The position numbers were made by a program, and so were the translations under genes. Shown here piece by piece: positions 26,571-35,454 of a stretch of 64,000 bases of DNA; position 1 is the first letter of the stretch; the number at the start of each line of letters is the position of its first letter. The notes beneath the pieces are model-generated. The model was not told the origin of the DNA. It did no database searches and saw only the letters and a list, made by a program, of their open reading frames with translations. Origin of the DNA: Bradyrhizobium diazoefficiens (lineage in GTDB: Bacteria; Pseudomonadota; Alphaproteobacteria; Rhizobiales; Xanthobacteraceae); NCBI RefSeq assembly GCF_016612535.1, contig NZ_JAENXS010000001.1, positions 3,187,501 through 3,251,500 of the forward strand. Direction: 5' to 3'.

Positions 26571-26929
26571 AGCAGGGCGAGCATGCCCTGCCGACCGATG
26601 TCCTTAAGTCCGTGAGCGGTGTCAACGCTCGCCGATAGTTCTAACTAGGAGGACGCGCATGAGTTGGCGTGGTTCGACGCCAGAAGACGATGTCCAATGC
26701 GATGAACGGGGCTCTGGCTCGCGCGACTGGCGCATTGCTTCAATTGCTTCGAGCGCGGCGGGTTTTCCCGTTTCCAGCGAACCGGAAATCAGGAGCGCTC
26801 GCCAACGAGGGCTGATGCAAAAGCTCTTGCAGTTAGGGCGAGCGGCACGGCGACGCCTAAAACGCTCCACCGTCGATGTTGAGAAACATAGGATGGCCAA
26901 TGCCGATATCTGGCCGTGCGGCGATCTAG
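26571..26929. other. Intergenic region upstream of the IS5-family element
   Basis: About 360 bases. A plus-strand frame from 26659 has a plausible AGGAGG site ahead of it but encodes nothing I recognise and runs into the IS, so it may be the start of a gene destroyed by the insertion. The sequence after the IS (27765 on) does not obviously continue it. Confidence 0.35.
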
Positions 26930-27760
26930 GGTCTGTTGAGATTCAGGATTCACAGAACGGAATGTCCGTGATTCAAGCTCCGAAAGGAGTTTGGCATGCC
27001 CCGATTCGTTCTGACAGATGCTCAATGGGCGAAGATGGAGCCGGTTTGTTTGGGCAAGCCGAGGGACCCCGGCCGCAGTGGAAGCGATAACCGTCTGTTT
27101 CTGGAAGCTGTACTGTGGATCGCCCGCACGGGCAGCCCATGGCGGGATCTGCCGCCGACGTTCGGCAACTGGAATACCGTGTTCAAACGCTATCGCGACT
27201 GGGTGAAAGCCGGTGTTTTCAAGCGGATCTTCGATGCCGTATCGGATGATCCGGACATGGAGTTCGCCATGGTCGACGCGACCATCGTCAAGGTTCACCG
27301 CCACGGGCAGGGAGCAAAAGGGGGACCAAAAATCAGGCCATCGGCAAGTCAAAAGGCGGCTGGACCACCAAAATCCTCGCGCTGACTGACGCGCTCGGGA
27401 ATCTGGTGCGGTTCATCCTGCTCCCCGGCCATCGCTTTGACACCGTCGGCGTCGTGCCCCTGATCAAGGATATCGAGTTCGGTGGCTTGATCGCCGACAA
27501 GGCTTTTGATTCCAACTGGATCATCGAAGACTTGAACGAACGCAAGGCCAAGATCGTCATCTCGCAACATCAAAGGCGCGCTCAGCCTCTCGACATCGAC
27601 AAAGACATTTACAAATGGCGTCACTTGATCGAAAATTTCTTCGGCAAGCTCAAGGAATTCAAACGCATAGCAATGCGTTGCGACAAGACAGACAGCAGCT
27701 TCGAGGCCATGATTTACCTCGCCACCGCTGTAATCCATTCCAGATGAATCTCAACAGACC
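26930..27760 (+). mobile_element. IS5-family (IS427-group) insertion sequence, 831 bp
   Basis: Inverted repeats GGTCTGTTGAGATTCA occur at both ends. They are flanked by the 4-bp duplication CTAG (26926-26929 and 27761-27764), matching the YTAR target preference of this group. One transposase gene in two frames fills it. It sits within the module 2 catabolic locus. Confidence 0.92.
26996..27747 (+). CDS. IS5-family transposase made by -1 frameshift
   Basis: The first frame (26996-27385) gives MPRFVLTDAQWAKMEPVCLG through the DDE-domain start (FAMVDATIVKVHRHGQGAKG). The rest (LTDALGNLVRFILLPGHRFD, then LIADKAFDSNWII and HLIENFFGKLKEFKRIAMRC) lies in the -1 frame and ends at 27747. A run AAAAGGGGGA at about 27314-27323 provides a slippery site exactly where the family needs the switch, so this is probably programmed frameshifting, not decay. 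The product carries out cut-and-paste transposition of the element. Confidence 0.87.
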
Positions 27761-27907
27761 CTAGTGCGAGTCGAGTCGCAAGAGCGACTTGAAGCAATAG
27801 TCTGGCGCGCGGAAGTTGATTGGTGTAGACATGAAAGCTGAGTTGATCAAATAGGAGAGTTCCAAGAAGAAGTTGGCATTGTTCGTATTCTAATTTCGAG
27901 AGTGCAA

Positions 27908-28098
27908 CGAGACGGGAGAGATCGGAGCGTTATCAGACGTTTCGACGCCGATGGAGCAACCGCCCCGGAAACTCTCAGGCAGAAGGACCGTTTCGTTAGA
28001 AGAAATCTGGAGAGAGGCACCGCGGTGCCCACCGAAGGGGAAGTTCGTTTGTTGTTCGCGCAGACGAATGAAGCTCTCAGGTACCGAGACAGATGGGG
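27908..28098 (+). ncRNA. Tandem glycine riboswitch (two aptamers)
   Basis: The first aptamer (about 27908-27995) shows GGGAGAGATC, CGCCGATGGAGCAAC, CCCCGGAAACTCTCAGGC and AGAAGGACCG. The second (about 28003-28098) shows CTGGAGAGAGGCACC, CCACCGAAGGGGAAG, GAAGCTCTCAGGTACCGAGA and CAGATGGGG. These are the conserved glycine-aptamer blocks in the correct order, in the usual cooperative tandem arrangement. The RNA senses glycine and controls the terminator just after it. Confidence 0.93.
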
Positions 28099-28101
28099 CG
28101 G

Positions 28102-28133
28102 CCCAACTCGCTTTCCGAGTTGGGTGAATTTTG
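28102..28133 (+). terminator. Intrinsic terminator of the glycine riboswitch expression platform
   Basis: CCCAACTCG (28102-28110), loop CTTTC, CGAGTTGGG (28116-28124), followed by TGAATTTTG. It lies immediately after the second aptamer and 28 bases before the FAD-oxidoreductase start. Glycine binding would be expected to prevent its formation, giving an ON switch. Confidence 0.8.
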
Positions 28134-28160
28134 TCCCGGTACAGAGAGCGAGAACTGAAC

Positions 28161-29408
28161 ATGAGCCACATCGTCATAGTAGGCGCCGGCATCACCGGCG
28201 TAACGTCTGCGTATGCCTTGCTTGAACGAGGCCACCAAGTAACCGTCTTGGACCGTCACCGGTATCCAGCAATGGAAACCTCGTTTGCGAACGGCGGACA
28301 ATTGTCGGCTTGCAACGCAGAGGTATGGAACAACCCGGCAACGATCGTTAAGGGCTTGAGGTGGATGTTACGGAGGGATGCGCCACTCCTTTTGCGAGTT
28401 GCTCCGAGCTGGCATAAGTACTCGTGGCTCGCCGAGTTCGTCTGGCAAATTCGAAACTATCGCGAAAACACTATCGATACGACGAGACTGGCGATCTCTG
28501 CGCGCCATTATCTTTTCGGCGTGGCGGAGCGAGAGAATATCAAGTTTGACCTGGAGCGCCGCGGCATTCTTCATGTCTTTCAGGACAAGAAGGGGTTCGA
28601 GGCGGGCTTGAAGGTTAACGATCTGCTTCGACAAGGAGGGCTTGACCGCCATCCCGTGACAGCAGAGGAGATTCGGTCGATCGAACCGGCGCTTCAAGCG
28701 GCGTGTTACGGCGGATTCTTCACGCCATCCGACTCGACTGGCGACATACATAAATTTTGCCGTGGTCTAGCCGAAGCTTGCATGCGGCGTGGGGCAACGT
28801 TCAATTTCGAGGCGAATGTTGAACGACTAGTTCCAGGACACAATCACGTCCAGGTAGGTTGGACCAATCGTTCAGGTGATGCAGACTCGATAGATGCCGA
28901 CGCGATCGTCATCTGCGCCGGAGTTTCAAGCAGACGATTCGCCGCCATGCTTGGAGATCGAATAAACATCTATCCTGTGAAGGGTTACTCGATAACCGTC
29001 GGGCTCAATTCTAAGAAGAGCCAAATATCTGCTCCACGTGTGAGCCTGTTGGACGAGGCGGCCAAGATTGTGACGAGCAGGCTAGGCGAGGATCGTTTCA
29101 GGGTGGCTGGAACGGCCGAGTTCAATGGCGATAATCGCGACGTGCGGGCGGATCGTATTGACCCACTAATATCATGGGTGCGTCGCCACTTTCCAGACGT
29201 TGAGACGTCGAAAGTAGCGTCATGGGCAGGTCTGCGACCTATGATGCCAAACATGATGCCCGTGGTTCGTGCCGGATCGCGCCCAGGTATCTTCTATAAT
29301 ACCGGACACGGACATCTTGGCTGGACGCTCTCGGCCGCTACGGCGGAGCTTCTTGCCGAGTTGATTGGGCCGATTCGGACTCACGGCGAGAGGCGATCTG
29401 CTGCATAG
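28161..29408 (+). CDS. FAD-dependent D-amino-acid dehydrogenase / glycine-oxidase-like protein (DadA family)
   Basis: A 415-residue DAO-superfamily flavoenzyme from the ATG at 28161. The FAD-binding motif is VIVGAGITGVTSAYALLERG (about residues 5-24), with ANGGQLSACNAEVW near 45, the second FAD segment AIVICAGVSSRR near 245, and the C-terminal YNTGHGHLGWTLS near 380. DadA enzymes deaminate D-amino acids to keto acids and pass electrons to quinone; glycine-oxidase relatives act on glycine or sarcosine. Control by the adjacent glycine riboswitch suggests that its substrate or product is glycine or an N-substituted glycine. It is probably peripheral to the inner membrane. Confidence 0.87.
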   Translation: MSHIVIVGAGITGVTSAYALLERGHQVTVLDRHRYPAMETSFANGGQLSACNAEVWNNPATIVKGLRWMLRRDAPLLLRVAPSWHKYSWLAEFVWQIRNYRENTIDTTRLAISARHYLFGVAERENIKFDLERRGILHVFQDKKGFEAGLKVNDLLRQGGLDRHPVTAEEIRSIEPALQAACYGGFFTPSDSTGDIHKFCRGLAEACMRRGATFNFEANVERLVPGHNHVQVGWTNRSGDADSIDADAIVICAGVSSRRFAAMLGDRINIYPVKGYSITVGLNSKKSQISAPRVSLLDEAAKIVTSRLGEDRFRVAGTAEFNGDNRDVRADRIDPLISWVRRHFPDVETSKVASWAGLRPMMPNMMPVVRAGSRPGIFYNTGHGHLGWTLSAATAELLAELIGPIRTHGERRSAA

Positions 29409-29596
29409 CGCGATACGATCGGTGGGCGACACGATAGATCTGTCGCCTGCCGTCACTGATTGCTTCGAGGGTAAAGATCGACGAGATCGTAGACATGCTC
29501 TGCAGCTGAATTCGCGAGATCGTCTAGCTTTGTCGCCGGGGGTTGGGTAGGTAGCGATAAGCCAGCGAACTATATCCGGAATGGAGGACTGCGGCG
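29409..29596. other. Spacer between the DadA-like and AtzH-like genes
   Basis: This 188-base spacer has no recognisable gene or hairpin. The GGAGGACTGCGGC just before 29597 serves as the ribosome site of the next gene. Confidence 0.4.
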
Positions 29597-29986
29597 GTGC
29601 AGCTTAATCTTGAAGGACCTTTAGCAGAACTCACCAAGGCGTTCCGGGAGTACGAAGCTGCTCTTGCATCAAACAGGCAGGAGATTCTTGATCATCTGTT
29701 CTTCAATTCCCCGAAGACCATCAGGTATGGCGTAGCCGAAAACCTGTACGGGCACAGGGAAATAAGCGCCTATCGCAAAAATCGTTCAAAGATCGGGGGC
29801 GCACCTAAGCGGAAGGTTACGCGCGAAGTTATCACCACGTTCGGAAACGATATGGGCACCACAGATATTGAGTATGTGCGCGAGGCAACCGGACTTGTCG
29901 GCCGCCAGTCGCAAACTTAGGTCCGCACCAGAGAGGGGTGGCGCATAGTGGCCGCCCACGTCTCAATTGTCCGGGACAGTGACTAG
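29597..29986 (+). pseudogene. AtzH-like (DUF3225, NTF2-fold) protein with in-frame amber codon
   Basis: Starting at GTG 29597 behind GGAGG, 107 residues are read as an AtzH-like NTF2-fold protein (AELTKAFREYEAALASNRQE, YGHREISAYRKNR, REVITTFGNDMGTTDIEYVR, GRQSQT). A TAG at 29918-29920 then stands where the family has tryptophan (QSQTW). Reading on in the same frame gives the normal family tail, VRTREGWRIVAAHVSIV, and a TAG at 29984. So a single TGG-to-TAG change has truncated an otherwise intact 129-residue gene. Relatives stabilise amidases of triazine and ureide breakdown. Confidence 0.82.
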
Positions 29987-29994
29987 CCTCATGC

Positions 29995-30543
29995 TTAGAA
30001 CGTTGGCGGTGTACAGGCGCTAATGACTTCGCAAGCTATCGGTCCCACGCACCGGAAGCGGTGCGGTTTGCGGCTGGCAAAGTAGTAAGCATCACCTGGG
30101 CCGAGCACTTTGCGCTCACCGTCTACCGTCACTTCCAGGCGACCAGATAGAATGATGCCACCTTCCTCGCCATCATGGGCGAGAAGCACCTTCCCGGTGT
30201 CCGCGCCCGGCGCGTAGCGCTCGCGCAGGATCTGGAGCGCCCGGCCGATGAGGTGCTCGCCAATTTGGCGATAGGAGATCTTCCCCTTGCCAATTTCTAC
30301 AAGTTCTTCGGACTGGTAAAACACCTTGCTCGCTTGCTCCGGTTCAAACGAAAAGAACTCGGCCAACCCGATCGGAATGCCATCTAGGATGCGCTTTAGG
30401 GCGCCAACCGACGGGTTCATCTGATTGGATTCGATCAGAGAGACCGTGGAGTTCGGCACCCCCGCCCGTTTGGCAAGTTGTCGTTGAGATAGTTTGTGCC
30501 GAATGCGCAAGTAGCGCAGTCTATCTCCAATATCTAGGCTCAT
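29995..30543 (-). CDS. XRE-family regulator with C-terminal cupin (PuuR-like)
   Basis: A 182-residue protein: an N-terminal helix-turn-helix ([20 protein letters not shown], about residues 18-37) and a C-terminal cupin ([20 protein letters not shown], then [16 protein letters not shown]) with a plausible metal or small-ligand pocket. Members such as PuuR regulate polyamine or amino-acid catabolism according to the bound metabolite. It is convergent with the AtzH-like gene and divergent from the methylmalonate-semialdehyde dehydrogenase gene, with about 200 bases to that start, so it may control that gene. Confidence 0.9.
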   Translation of the reverse strand: MSLDIGDRLRYLRIRHKLSQRQLAKRAGVPNSTVSLIESNQMNPSVGALKRILDGIPIGLAEFFSFEPEQASKVFYQSEELVEIGKGKISYRQIGEHLIGRALQILRERYAPGADTGKVLLAHDGEEGGIILSGRLEVTVDGERKVLGPGDAYYFASRKPHRFRCVGPIACEVISACTPPTF

Positions 30544-30747
30544 CGACCTTTTCCCGTGTTCGAGGTGTTCGCGATCCGCAACATAGCTTGGTGGCGATGT
30601 GATTTTTCATGCGATAGCGGCAGTAAGAAAAGGACTTGTTGGAAGATTGAGAAACTGGCACCGGAAGCATCGATACGGCGAGCACTTCGCAAAGGACCGG
30701 GAGCTTGCAAGTACATATCGGTGAACCATCTTCCGGAGTCGTTAGCC

Positions 30748-32127
30748 ATGTCTCAATCGATCGGTCATTACATCGGCGGTCGGCGCTTTGCCGGCGAAGG
30801 CACAAGGACGCAGCCGGCATTTAATCCAGCTACAGGCGAGCGGTCTGGAACGCTTTCTCTCGCGAGCCGTGCAGACGTCGATCGCGCCGTGGCGGCTGCG
30901 GTCCAGGCTTCCGAAGGTTGGGCGGTGACGACGCCTCTGCGTCGTGCGCGCATCCTCAACAAATTCCTCCGCATCCTCGAGGAACGGACGGCGCAGCTGG
31001 CGACCGTGATCAGTGCCGAGCATGGCAAGGTTCACGCCGATGCCGTCGGCGAAAGTCAGCGTGGCATGGAAGTTGTTGAGTTCGCCACGGGTGCGCCGCA
31101 TCTGCTGAAGGGCGAGATCACCGAAAATGTCGGGTCGCGTGTAGACAGCCATTCGTTGCGCCAACCGCTCGGCGTTGTGGCGGGCATCACCCCGTTCAAT
31201 TTTCCCGCGATGGTGCCGATGTGGATGTTTCCCGTCGCTCTCGCCTGCGGCAATTGCTTCATACTGAAGCCGTCCGAGCGTGATCCGTCGGCCTCGCTTC
31301 TGATCGCCGAGTGGCTCAAGGAGGCTGGGTTGCCCGATGGCGTTTTCAGCGTGGTTCAAGGCGATAAGGAAGCGGTCGATGCCTTGCTGCATCACCCGGA
31401 CATCAGCGCAATCAGCTTCGTAGGATCGACGCCGATCGCACGATACATCTATGAGACCGCCGCCAAGCACGGAAAGCGTTGCCAGGCTTTGGGGGGTGCC
31501 AAGAACCATATGGTGGTTCTGCCGGACGCAGACCTCGATCAAGCCGTCGACGCCCTGATGGGTGCGGCTTACGGATCCGCAGGCGAGCGATGCATGGCCA
31601 TTTCGGTCGCCGTACCGATCGGCGAGCGCACTGCCGATGTCTTGATGGCGAAGCTCACCCCGCGGGTTGGCGCGCTCAAGATCGGACCTGGCACGGATCC
31701 CGAGGCGGAAATGGGGCCGTTGGTAACGAAGCAACACCAGGGAAAGGTGATCGAGTATATCGATTCGGGCGTCAGCGAAGGTGCGAAGCTCGTCGTCGAT
31801 GGCCGAGGCTTCAAGATGCAAGGCTACGAGGGCGGCTATTTCGTGGGCGGTACCCTGTTCGATCACGTCAAGCCAAACATGAAGATCTACAAGGAAGAGA
31901 TCTTTGGCCCCGTGCTGTCGGTCGTTCGTGCTCAAGATTACAAGGAGGCGGCCAACCTGATCAACAAGCATGAGTTCGGCAACGGCACCGCGATTTTTAC
32001 GCGCGATGGGGATGCCGCCCGAGAATTTGCGCATCAGATCAAGGTCGGCATGGTCGGCATCAATGTCCCGATCCCAGTGCCTATGGCGTTCCACTCGTTC
32101 GGCGGATGGAAGGCGTCGCTGTTTTAG
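30748..32127 (+). CDS. mmsA: Methylmalonate-semialdehyde dehydrogenase (acylating), C-terminally truncated
   Basis: A protein of 459 residues identical in layout to CoA-acylating methylmalonate-semialdehyde dehydrogenase (about 498 residues). It has [32 protein letters not shown], the catalytic Cys in [13 protein letters not shown], and [14 protein letters not shown]. Homologues continue after GWKASLF with a GDHH-type segment of about 40 residues that closes the oligomerisation strand; here TAG follows immediately. At that point the downstream DNA belongs to an unrelated minus-strand nuclease gene, so the 3' end has been replaced. The normal role is valine, inositol or beta-alanine breakdown. 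Activity of the truncated form is doubtful. Confidence 0.85.
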   Translation: MSQSIGHYIGGRRFAGEGTRTQPAFNPATGERSGTLSLASRADVDRAVAAAVQASEGWAVTTPLRRARILNKFLRILEERTAQLATVISAEHGKVHADAVGESQRGMEVVEFATGAPHLLKGEITENVGSRVDSHSLRQPLGVVAGITPFNFPAMVPMWMFPVALACGNCFILKPSERDPSASLLIAEWLKEAGLPDGVFSVVQGDKEAVDALLHHPDISAISFVGSTPIARYIYETAAKHGKRCQALGGAKNHMVVLPDADLDQAVDALMGAAYGSAGERCMAISVAVPIGERTADVLMAKLTPRVGALKIGPGTDPEAEMGPLVTKQHQGKVIEYIDSGVSEGAKLVVDGRGFKMQGYEGGYFVGGTLFDHVKPNMKIYKEEIFGPVLSVVRAQDYKEAANLINKHEFGNGTAIFTRDGDAAREFAHQIKVGMVGINVPIPVPMAFHSFGGWKASLF

Positions 32128-33064
32128 CGACTGAAAAGTAAGGCTCAGCTTCGAGGTTCAACGCGCCCAACTTGGCCTTCAGTAGGCGGCGGAGGTCGAC
32201 CGGTTGCGCAAGCACGGTACGGAGATCATAGCCTTCCATCAGTATGATGCGCTTGTTCGGGTTCTGCTTCATGACAGGGACGACGTTGTCTGACCAGCCA
32301 TTGACGGACAGAAACAGTCCCATTGTTTGCATCCCAGATCGTTCAAGCTGTCCATAAAGTCCGTCAAGCTCACGAATATTCGCCAATTTGGTTCGCCAGC
32401 GACATTCAACGAGGTAGTGCCAGCCCTCCAATTCGAACGCAGCGTCGATTTGCTCGGCGCCTGCGTTGCGCCGAAAGCCGCGCAGAATCGGAATGCCGTG
32501 AAGCACAAAAAGACGATTGAGCAGATCTTCGAGCAGATACCCTCGTGTCTGCGTGTTCTCCTCGACAGCGTGAGCTTCGAATTGAGCGAGAAGGAGTGCG
32601 CTCTCTCGTTTGAGGCTGGCCTCGCGGTCAGCCTTTTGGCGCGCAGCCGCCGTCGTTGTCTTTGCATCGCGATGCGCCTTCTCACGCGCGTCGGCTTCGG
32701 CAAGTGTGCCGACCATTTCCCGCGCCTTCTGAACCACGGCGCGTGCCTTGTATTCATCCTGAGCGAGTTCGAAGGCGGTCCAATCAGCCGCAATCTTCAA
32801 CAGATTGCGAATGACGACCCCATCTTGGCCTGTTTGCGCAAGCTCATCCAATATCAGCGACGCAGCTTGGCGCTTCGAGAGCGCGCCGCCCGTCGTCGCA
32901 TCCTTGCCTTTTAGAAAGCGTTTGATGAGATCGTCGGGGACGTTCGCTGATCTCAGCAGGCGATCCGCAGCAATCCTCTTGATGTAGACGAGCGTAGCGA
33001 TGATCTCCAGAGCCGCTTTACGCGCCTCCGTATCCATGGATGCACTAAAGCTCTCATCAGTCAT
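32081..33064 (-). CDS. PD-(D/E)xK restriction-endonuclease-like protein
   Basis: A 327-residue protein from the ATG at 33064, which overlaps the end of the upstream Fic gene by 8 bases; the open frame continues upstream without a start signal. The N-terminal half is helical and charged, with a coiled-coil-like stretch (about residues 110-180). The C-terminal half carries a nuclease-type core: [17 protein letters not shown], then [20 protein letters not shown] (Asp plus E-x-x-W/R in place of ExK). The last 12 or so residues are read antisense through the truncated mmsA gene, so the natural C-terminus has been altered. DNA cleavage is inferred from fold signatures. Confidence 0.68.
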   Translation of the reverse strand: MTDESFSASMDTEARKAALEIIATLVYIKRIAADRLLRSANVPDDLIKRFLKGKDATTGGALSKRQAASLILDELAQTGQDGVVIRNLLKIAADWTAFELAQDEYKARAVVQKAREMVGTLAEADAREKAHRDAKTTTAAARQKADREASLKRESALLLAQFEAHAVEENTQTRGYLLEDLLNRLFVLHGIPILRGFRRNAGAEQIDAAFELEGWHYLVECRWRTKLANIRELDGLYGQLERSGMQTMGLFLSVNGWSDNVVPVMKQNPNKRIILMEGYDLRTVLAQPVDLRRLLKAKLGALNLEAEPYFSVAKTATPSIRRTSGTP

Positions 33065-34298
33065 TCGCCGTGTGCTCCGGAAAGAGTCCTGGCATCCATC
33101 GCGAGGCAAGGGTGGCAGGAAAAGCCAACAGCAACGGATCGCGTGATCCCCTTGAGGTAAGGACGCCACGGCTGAGGAGTTCTGACACGATGCGCCGTGC
33201 ATGACGTGGTGTGAGATCGAGAAGAGCGGCGACATCACCACGCGGAAGCTCGCCTCGATAGAGGATTGCTTCGACTACGGCGCCCGCTTTGGGGGGGAGT
33301 TTGCTGAGGCGAGTTTCTTCCTCGGCCCACAGCAATATGCGCGCGCGCAGCCGATTTGGCTGCATCAGCGATTCCATGAAGTTCACTTGGTCAATGCAGG
33401 TCTTGAGGAAGAAGCGCGTGAAGGATGCGAGCGTTTCTTCACTGAGGTTGCCGCGGCCGTCCAGGTCGTTGCGTCGCGGAAGGTCGCATTGGATGAGATG
33501 CTGCTTATATGCGGCCTCACTACGAGCAAGCCCGCGCGCCACCGACCAAACGGCCCCGGTATCGAGCGCTTCCAACAGCATGGCGTGCGACATCAGCCTC
33601 GTGACTCGGCCATTACCGTCGAGAAAGGGGTGAATCCACAAAAGGCGATGATGCGCGGCAGCCGCAGCCAGAATGGCGTCGGCTTTTCCTGCACCGCTGT
33701 AAGCTTTCTCGAAATAGGAGAGGAAGCGTGGAACAGCGCCAGGGCTGACGGCAATATGACGTCCCACTTTGACGCCGCGAAGCCGCAATTCGCCGGGCAC
33801 AACACGAAGTCGTTCCTTCGTATCGGGTTCTTCGATCCATAACATCGCGTCGGGAAGGTGCTCGCAGAAGCGGCGGTGGATATCCCGAACGCCCTCTATG
33901 GTCGGGGCGCGACCGCGGAGATGACCTTCGTCGATCCATTTTTGCACTGCGATGTGCGCCTTGGCTTCGAGCTGAAGATCGCGCTTTCGGGGATCTGCGC
34001 TATAGTCGTTCTTCAGGGCGCGTTCTATGTCGACCGGGTGAGTATCGTGTCCCTCGATGAGGTTGCTGTAATAGCAGTTCATCGCTCGGATGAGATCGGC
34101 CAAGGAGCCTATCAGGCTCTGCGGTAGGCTTCTCTTGAAGCCGGCCGACTTGCCCACGAGCTCAACCGCCAAATCGGTCAGTTCGCTTCGATGGCGGGAA
34201 TCTTCTCGAATGAGCAGCGGTTCCATGGAAGAAACCGGCTCGCCGCGATCAAGAGCCGCCGAAATGTCCTCTTCTTTGTCCCCAAGATGAGTTGGCAT
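33057..34298 (-). CDS. Fic/DOC-family protein with C-terminal winged helix
   Basis: A 413-residue protein. The Fic motif is intact (HPFLDGNGRVTR, about residue 235), so AMP transfer from ATP to a target hydroxyl is chemically possible. An N-terminal inhibitory helix motif, SNLIEG (about residue 79), marks a self-restrained class II Fic. The C-terminal part (RGDVAALLDLTPRHARRIVS) looks like a winged HTH. The gene overlaps the nuclease gene by 8 bases, so the pair is translated together. Fic/nuclease pairing suggests a stress, toxin or phage-defence role; no target can be named. Confidence 0.88.
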   Translation of the reverse strand: MPTHLGDKEEDISAALDRGEPVSSMEPLLIREDSRHRSELTDLAVELVGKSAGFKRSLPQSLIGSLADLIRAMNCYYSNLIEGHDTHPVDIERALKNDYSADPRKRDLQLEAKAHIAVQKWIDEGHLRGRAPTIEGVRDIHRRFCEHLPDAMLWIEEPDTKERLRVVPGELRLRGVKVGRHIAVSPGAVPRFLSYFEKAYSGAGKADAILAAAAAHHRLLWIHPFLDGNGRVTRLMSHAMLLEALDTGAVWSVARGLARSEAAYKQHLIQCDLPRRNDLDGRGNLSEETLASFTRFFLKTCIDQVNFMESLMQPNRLRARILLWAEEETRLSKLPPKAGAVVEAILYRGELPRGDVAALLDLTPRHARRIVSELLSRGVLTSRGSRDPLLLAFPATLASRWMPGLFPEHTAND

Positions 34299-34481
34299 AA
34301 TTATCAGCTATCAGATAGATAAGAAGATTTCACCTGCGAAATTGAGTCCATCTAAGTCCCCATGTATGTCCTCTCCCCAGTAGGTTGAAGAGTGGCAATA
34401 TTCGCCACTCCATTGAAATTGTTCTCCAAATGTTCTTTGGGACTAACCTGTATTCCAGATAGTGAGTCGAACGATCGGTCC
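34299..34481. promoter_or_regulatory. Divergent promoter region with a perfect inverted repeat
   Basis: CTATCAGATAG at 34311-34321 is a perfect 5+1+5 inverted repeat 13 bases ahead of the Fic ATG, embedded in TATC-rich sequence. It could be the autoregulatory site for the winged-helix Fic protein. The region drives two opposite genes. Confidence 0.35.
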
Positions 34482-35318
34482 ATGTCTGACGAACAACTTC
34501 ATCCGCCGGCAAGCTGGGACAAATTCGAAGAGATCTGCGCCGATCTCTTTTCTCGAATCTGGAGCGACCCAGAGCTCGTCCGGTACGGGCGAAGTGGCCA
34601 GTGGCAAAATGGCGTCGATATTTACGGAAAGCAAAACGGTGCCGCCTCTGGCGTTCAATGCAAGGGAAAGCGCGTTTGGCCGCCCACGAAACCAACGATT
34701 GCGGAAATCAATGCGGAAATCGAGGAAGCTAAGAAATTCAGTCCCGCCCTCAAGACCTACATTATTGCGACTACCGCGGATAACGACGTCACCGTCACGG
34801 ACCACGTCAATGCAATTTCTGAGAAACACGCCGCCGAGGGGCTTTTCCGCGTAACCGTTTTTGGCTGGCGCGAGCTCACGCGCCGCATTGATGATTTTCC
34901 AGAATTAAAAGAAAAGCATTTTGATATTTTCACACTTCGGCAAATGAAGCGCACAATGCCGGGTGAGATTGCCGCGCACCTCGTCCAGGAATTGAAAAAC
35001 GCGAATATCGTCGTTCCGCCAGGCGCAGATCACGAGGCCAAGTCCCCATCCAATCTCGTCGACGAGGGGCTCGCCGAGGCCATCGAACGTGATGTCGCGT
35101 ACCGCTATGAGCGAGCCCTTCAACGATCCGTTTTTCCCGAGTTAAGCAAAAAGGATGAATTGGCGCAGCTTGCGGCGGAAGTAATCGATGTCAAGGGAGC
35201 GGCCCCGTCATCCGCCCTGCGGCTAGACGTCTTATCGGTCTTGACCGCCAGGCTGGAAGGCCCGGATTGTCCTCGGTCGAAATTGGCCATGATGTCGCAG
35301 ATGGGTCACGAGCCGTAA
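34482..35318 (+). CDS. Mrr-like PD-(D/E)xK nuclease-domain protein, possibly truncated defence effector
   Basis: A 278-residue protein from the ATG at 34482. Its N-terminus (SWDKFEEICADLFSRIW, about residue 11, then RSGQWQNGVDIYG and GVQCKGKR about 45-70) is a Mrr-type PD-(D/E)xK nuclease domain with GVD and QxK catalytic elements, followed by VTVFGWRELTRRIDDFPEL. In anti-phage STAND/Avs-like and TPR effectors this domain is the N-terminal nuclease of a much longer protein. Here the frame stops soon after residue 270, near the start of unrelated pseudogene sequence, so the sensor part may be lost. It is divergent from the Fic/nuclease pair. Confidence 0.72.
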   Translation: MSDEQLHPPASWDKFEEICADLFSRIWSDPELVRYGRSGQWQNGVDIYGKQNGAASGVQCKGKRVWPPTKPTIAEINAEIEEAKKFSPALKTYIIATTADNDVTVTDHVNAISEKHAAEGLFRVTVFGWRELTRRIDDFPELKEKHFDIFTLRQMKRTMPGEIAAHLVQELKNANIVVPPGADHEAKSPSNLVDEGLAEAIERDVAYRYERALQRSVFPELSKKDELAQLAAEVIDVKGAAPSSALRLDVLSVLTARLEGPDCPRSKLAMMSQMGHEP

Positions 35319-35454
35319 TGCTCGCGGTCAGCAAATCACGTCGGCTCTGACTCAGGAAGGTGACCTCGGCGAGCCTGTCAAATTCGTCGCGAAGCGCCAA
35401 CCTGCGACGCCCGACGGTCCGGATAAGCCTCGCACGTGTTCGGCGGAACCGTCT

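Noticed and set aside
26659..26929. Gene interrupted by the IS5-family element
   Set aside because: The frame from 26659 has a fair ribosome site, but no homologous continuation is found after 27765 and no domain is recognised, so it is only mentioned in the gap entry.
30742..32094. 450-codon minus-strand frame over mmsA
   Set aside because: Antisense to a clear aldehyde dehydrogenase; no recognisable domain or ribosome site.
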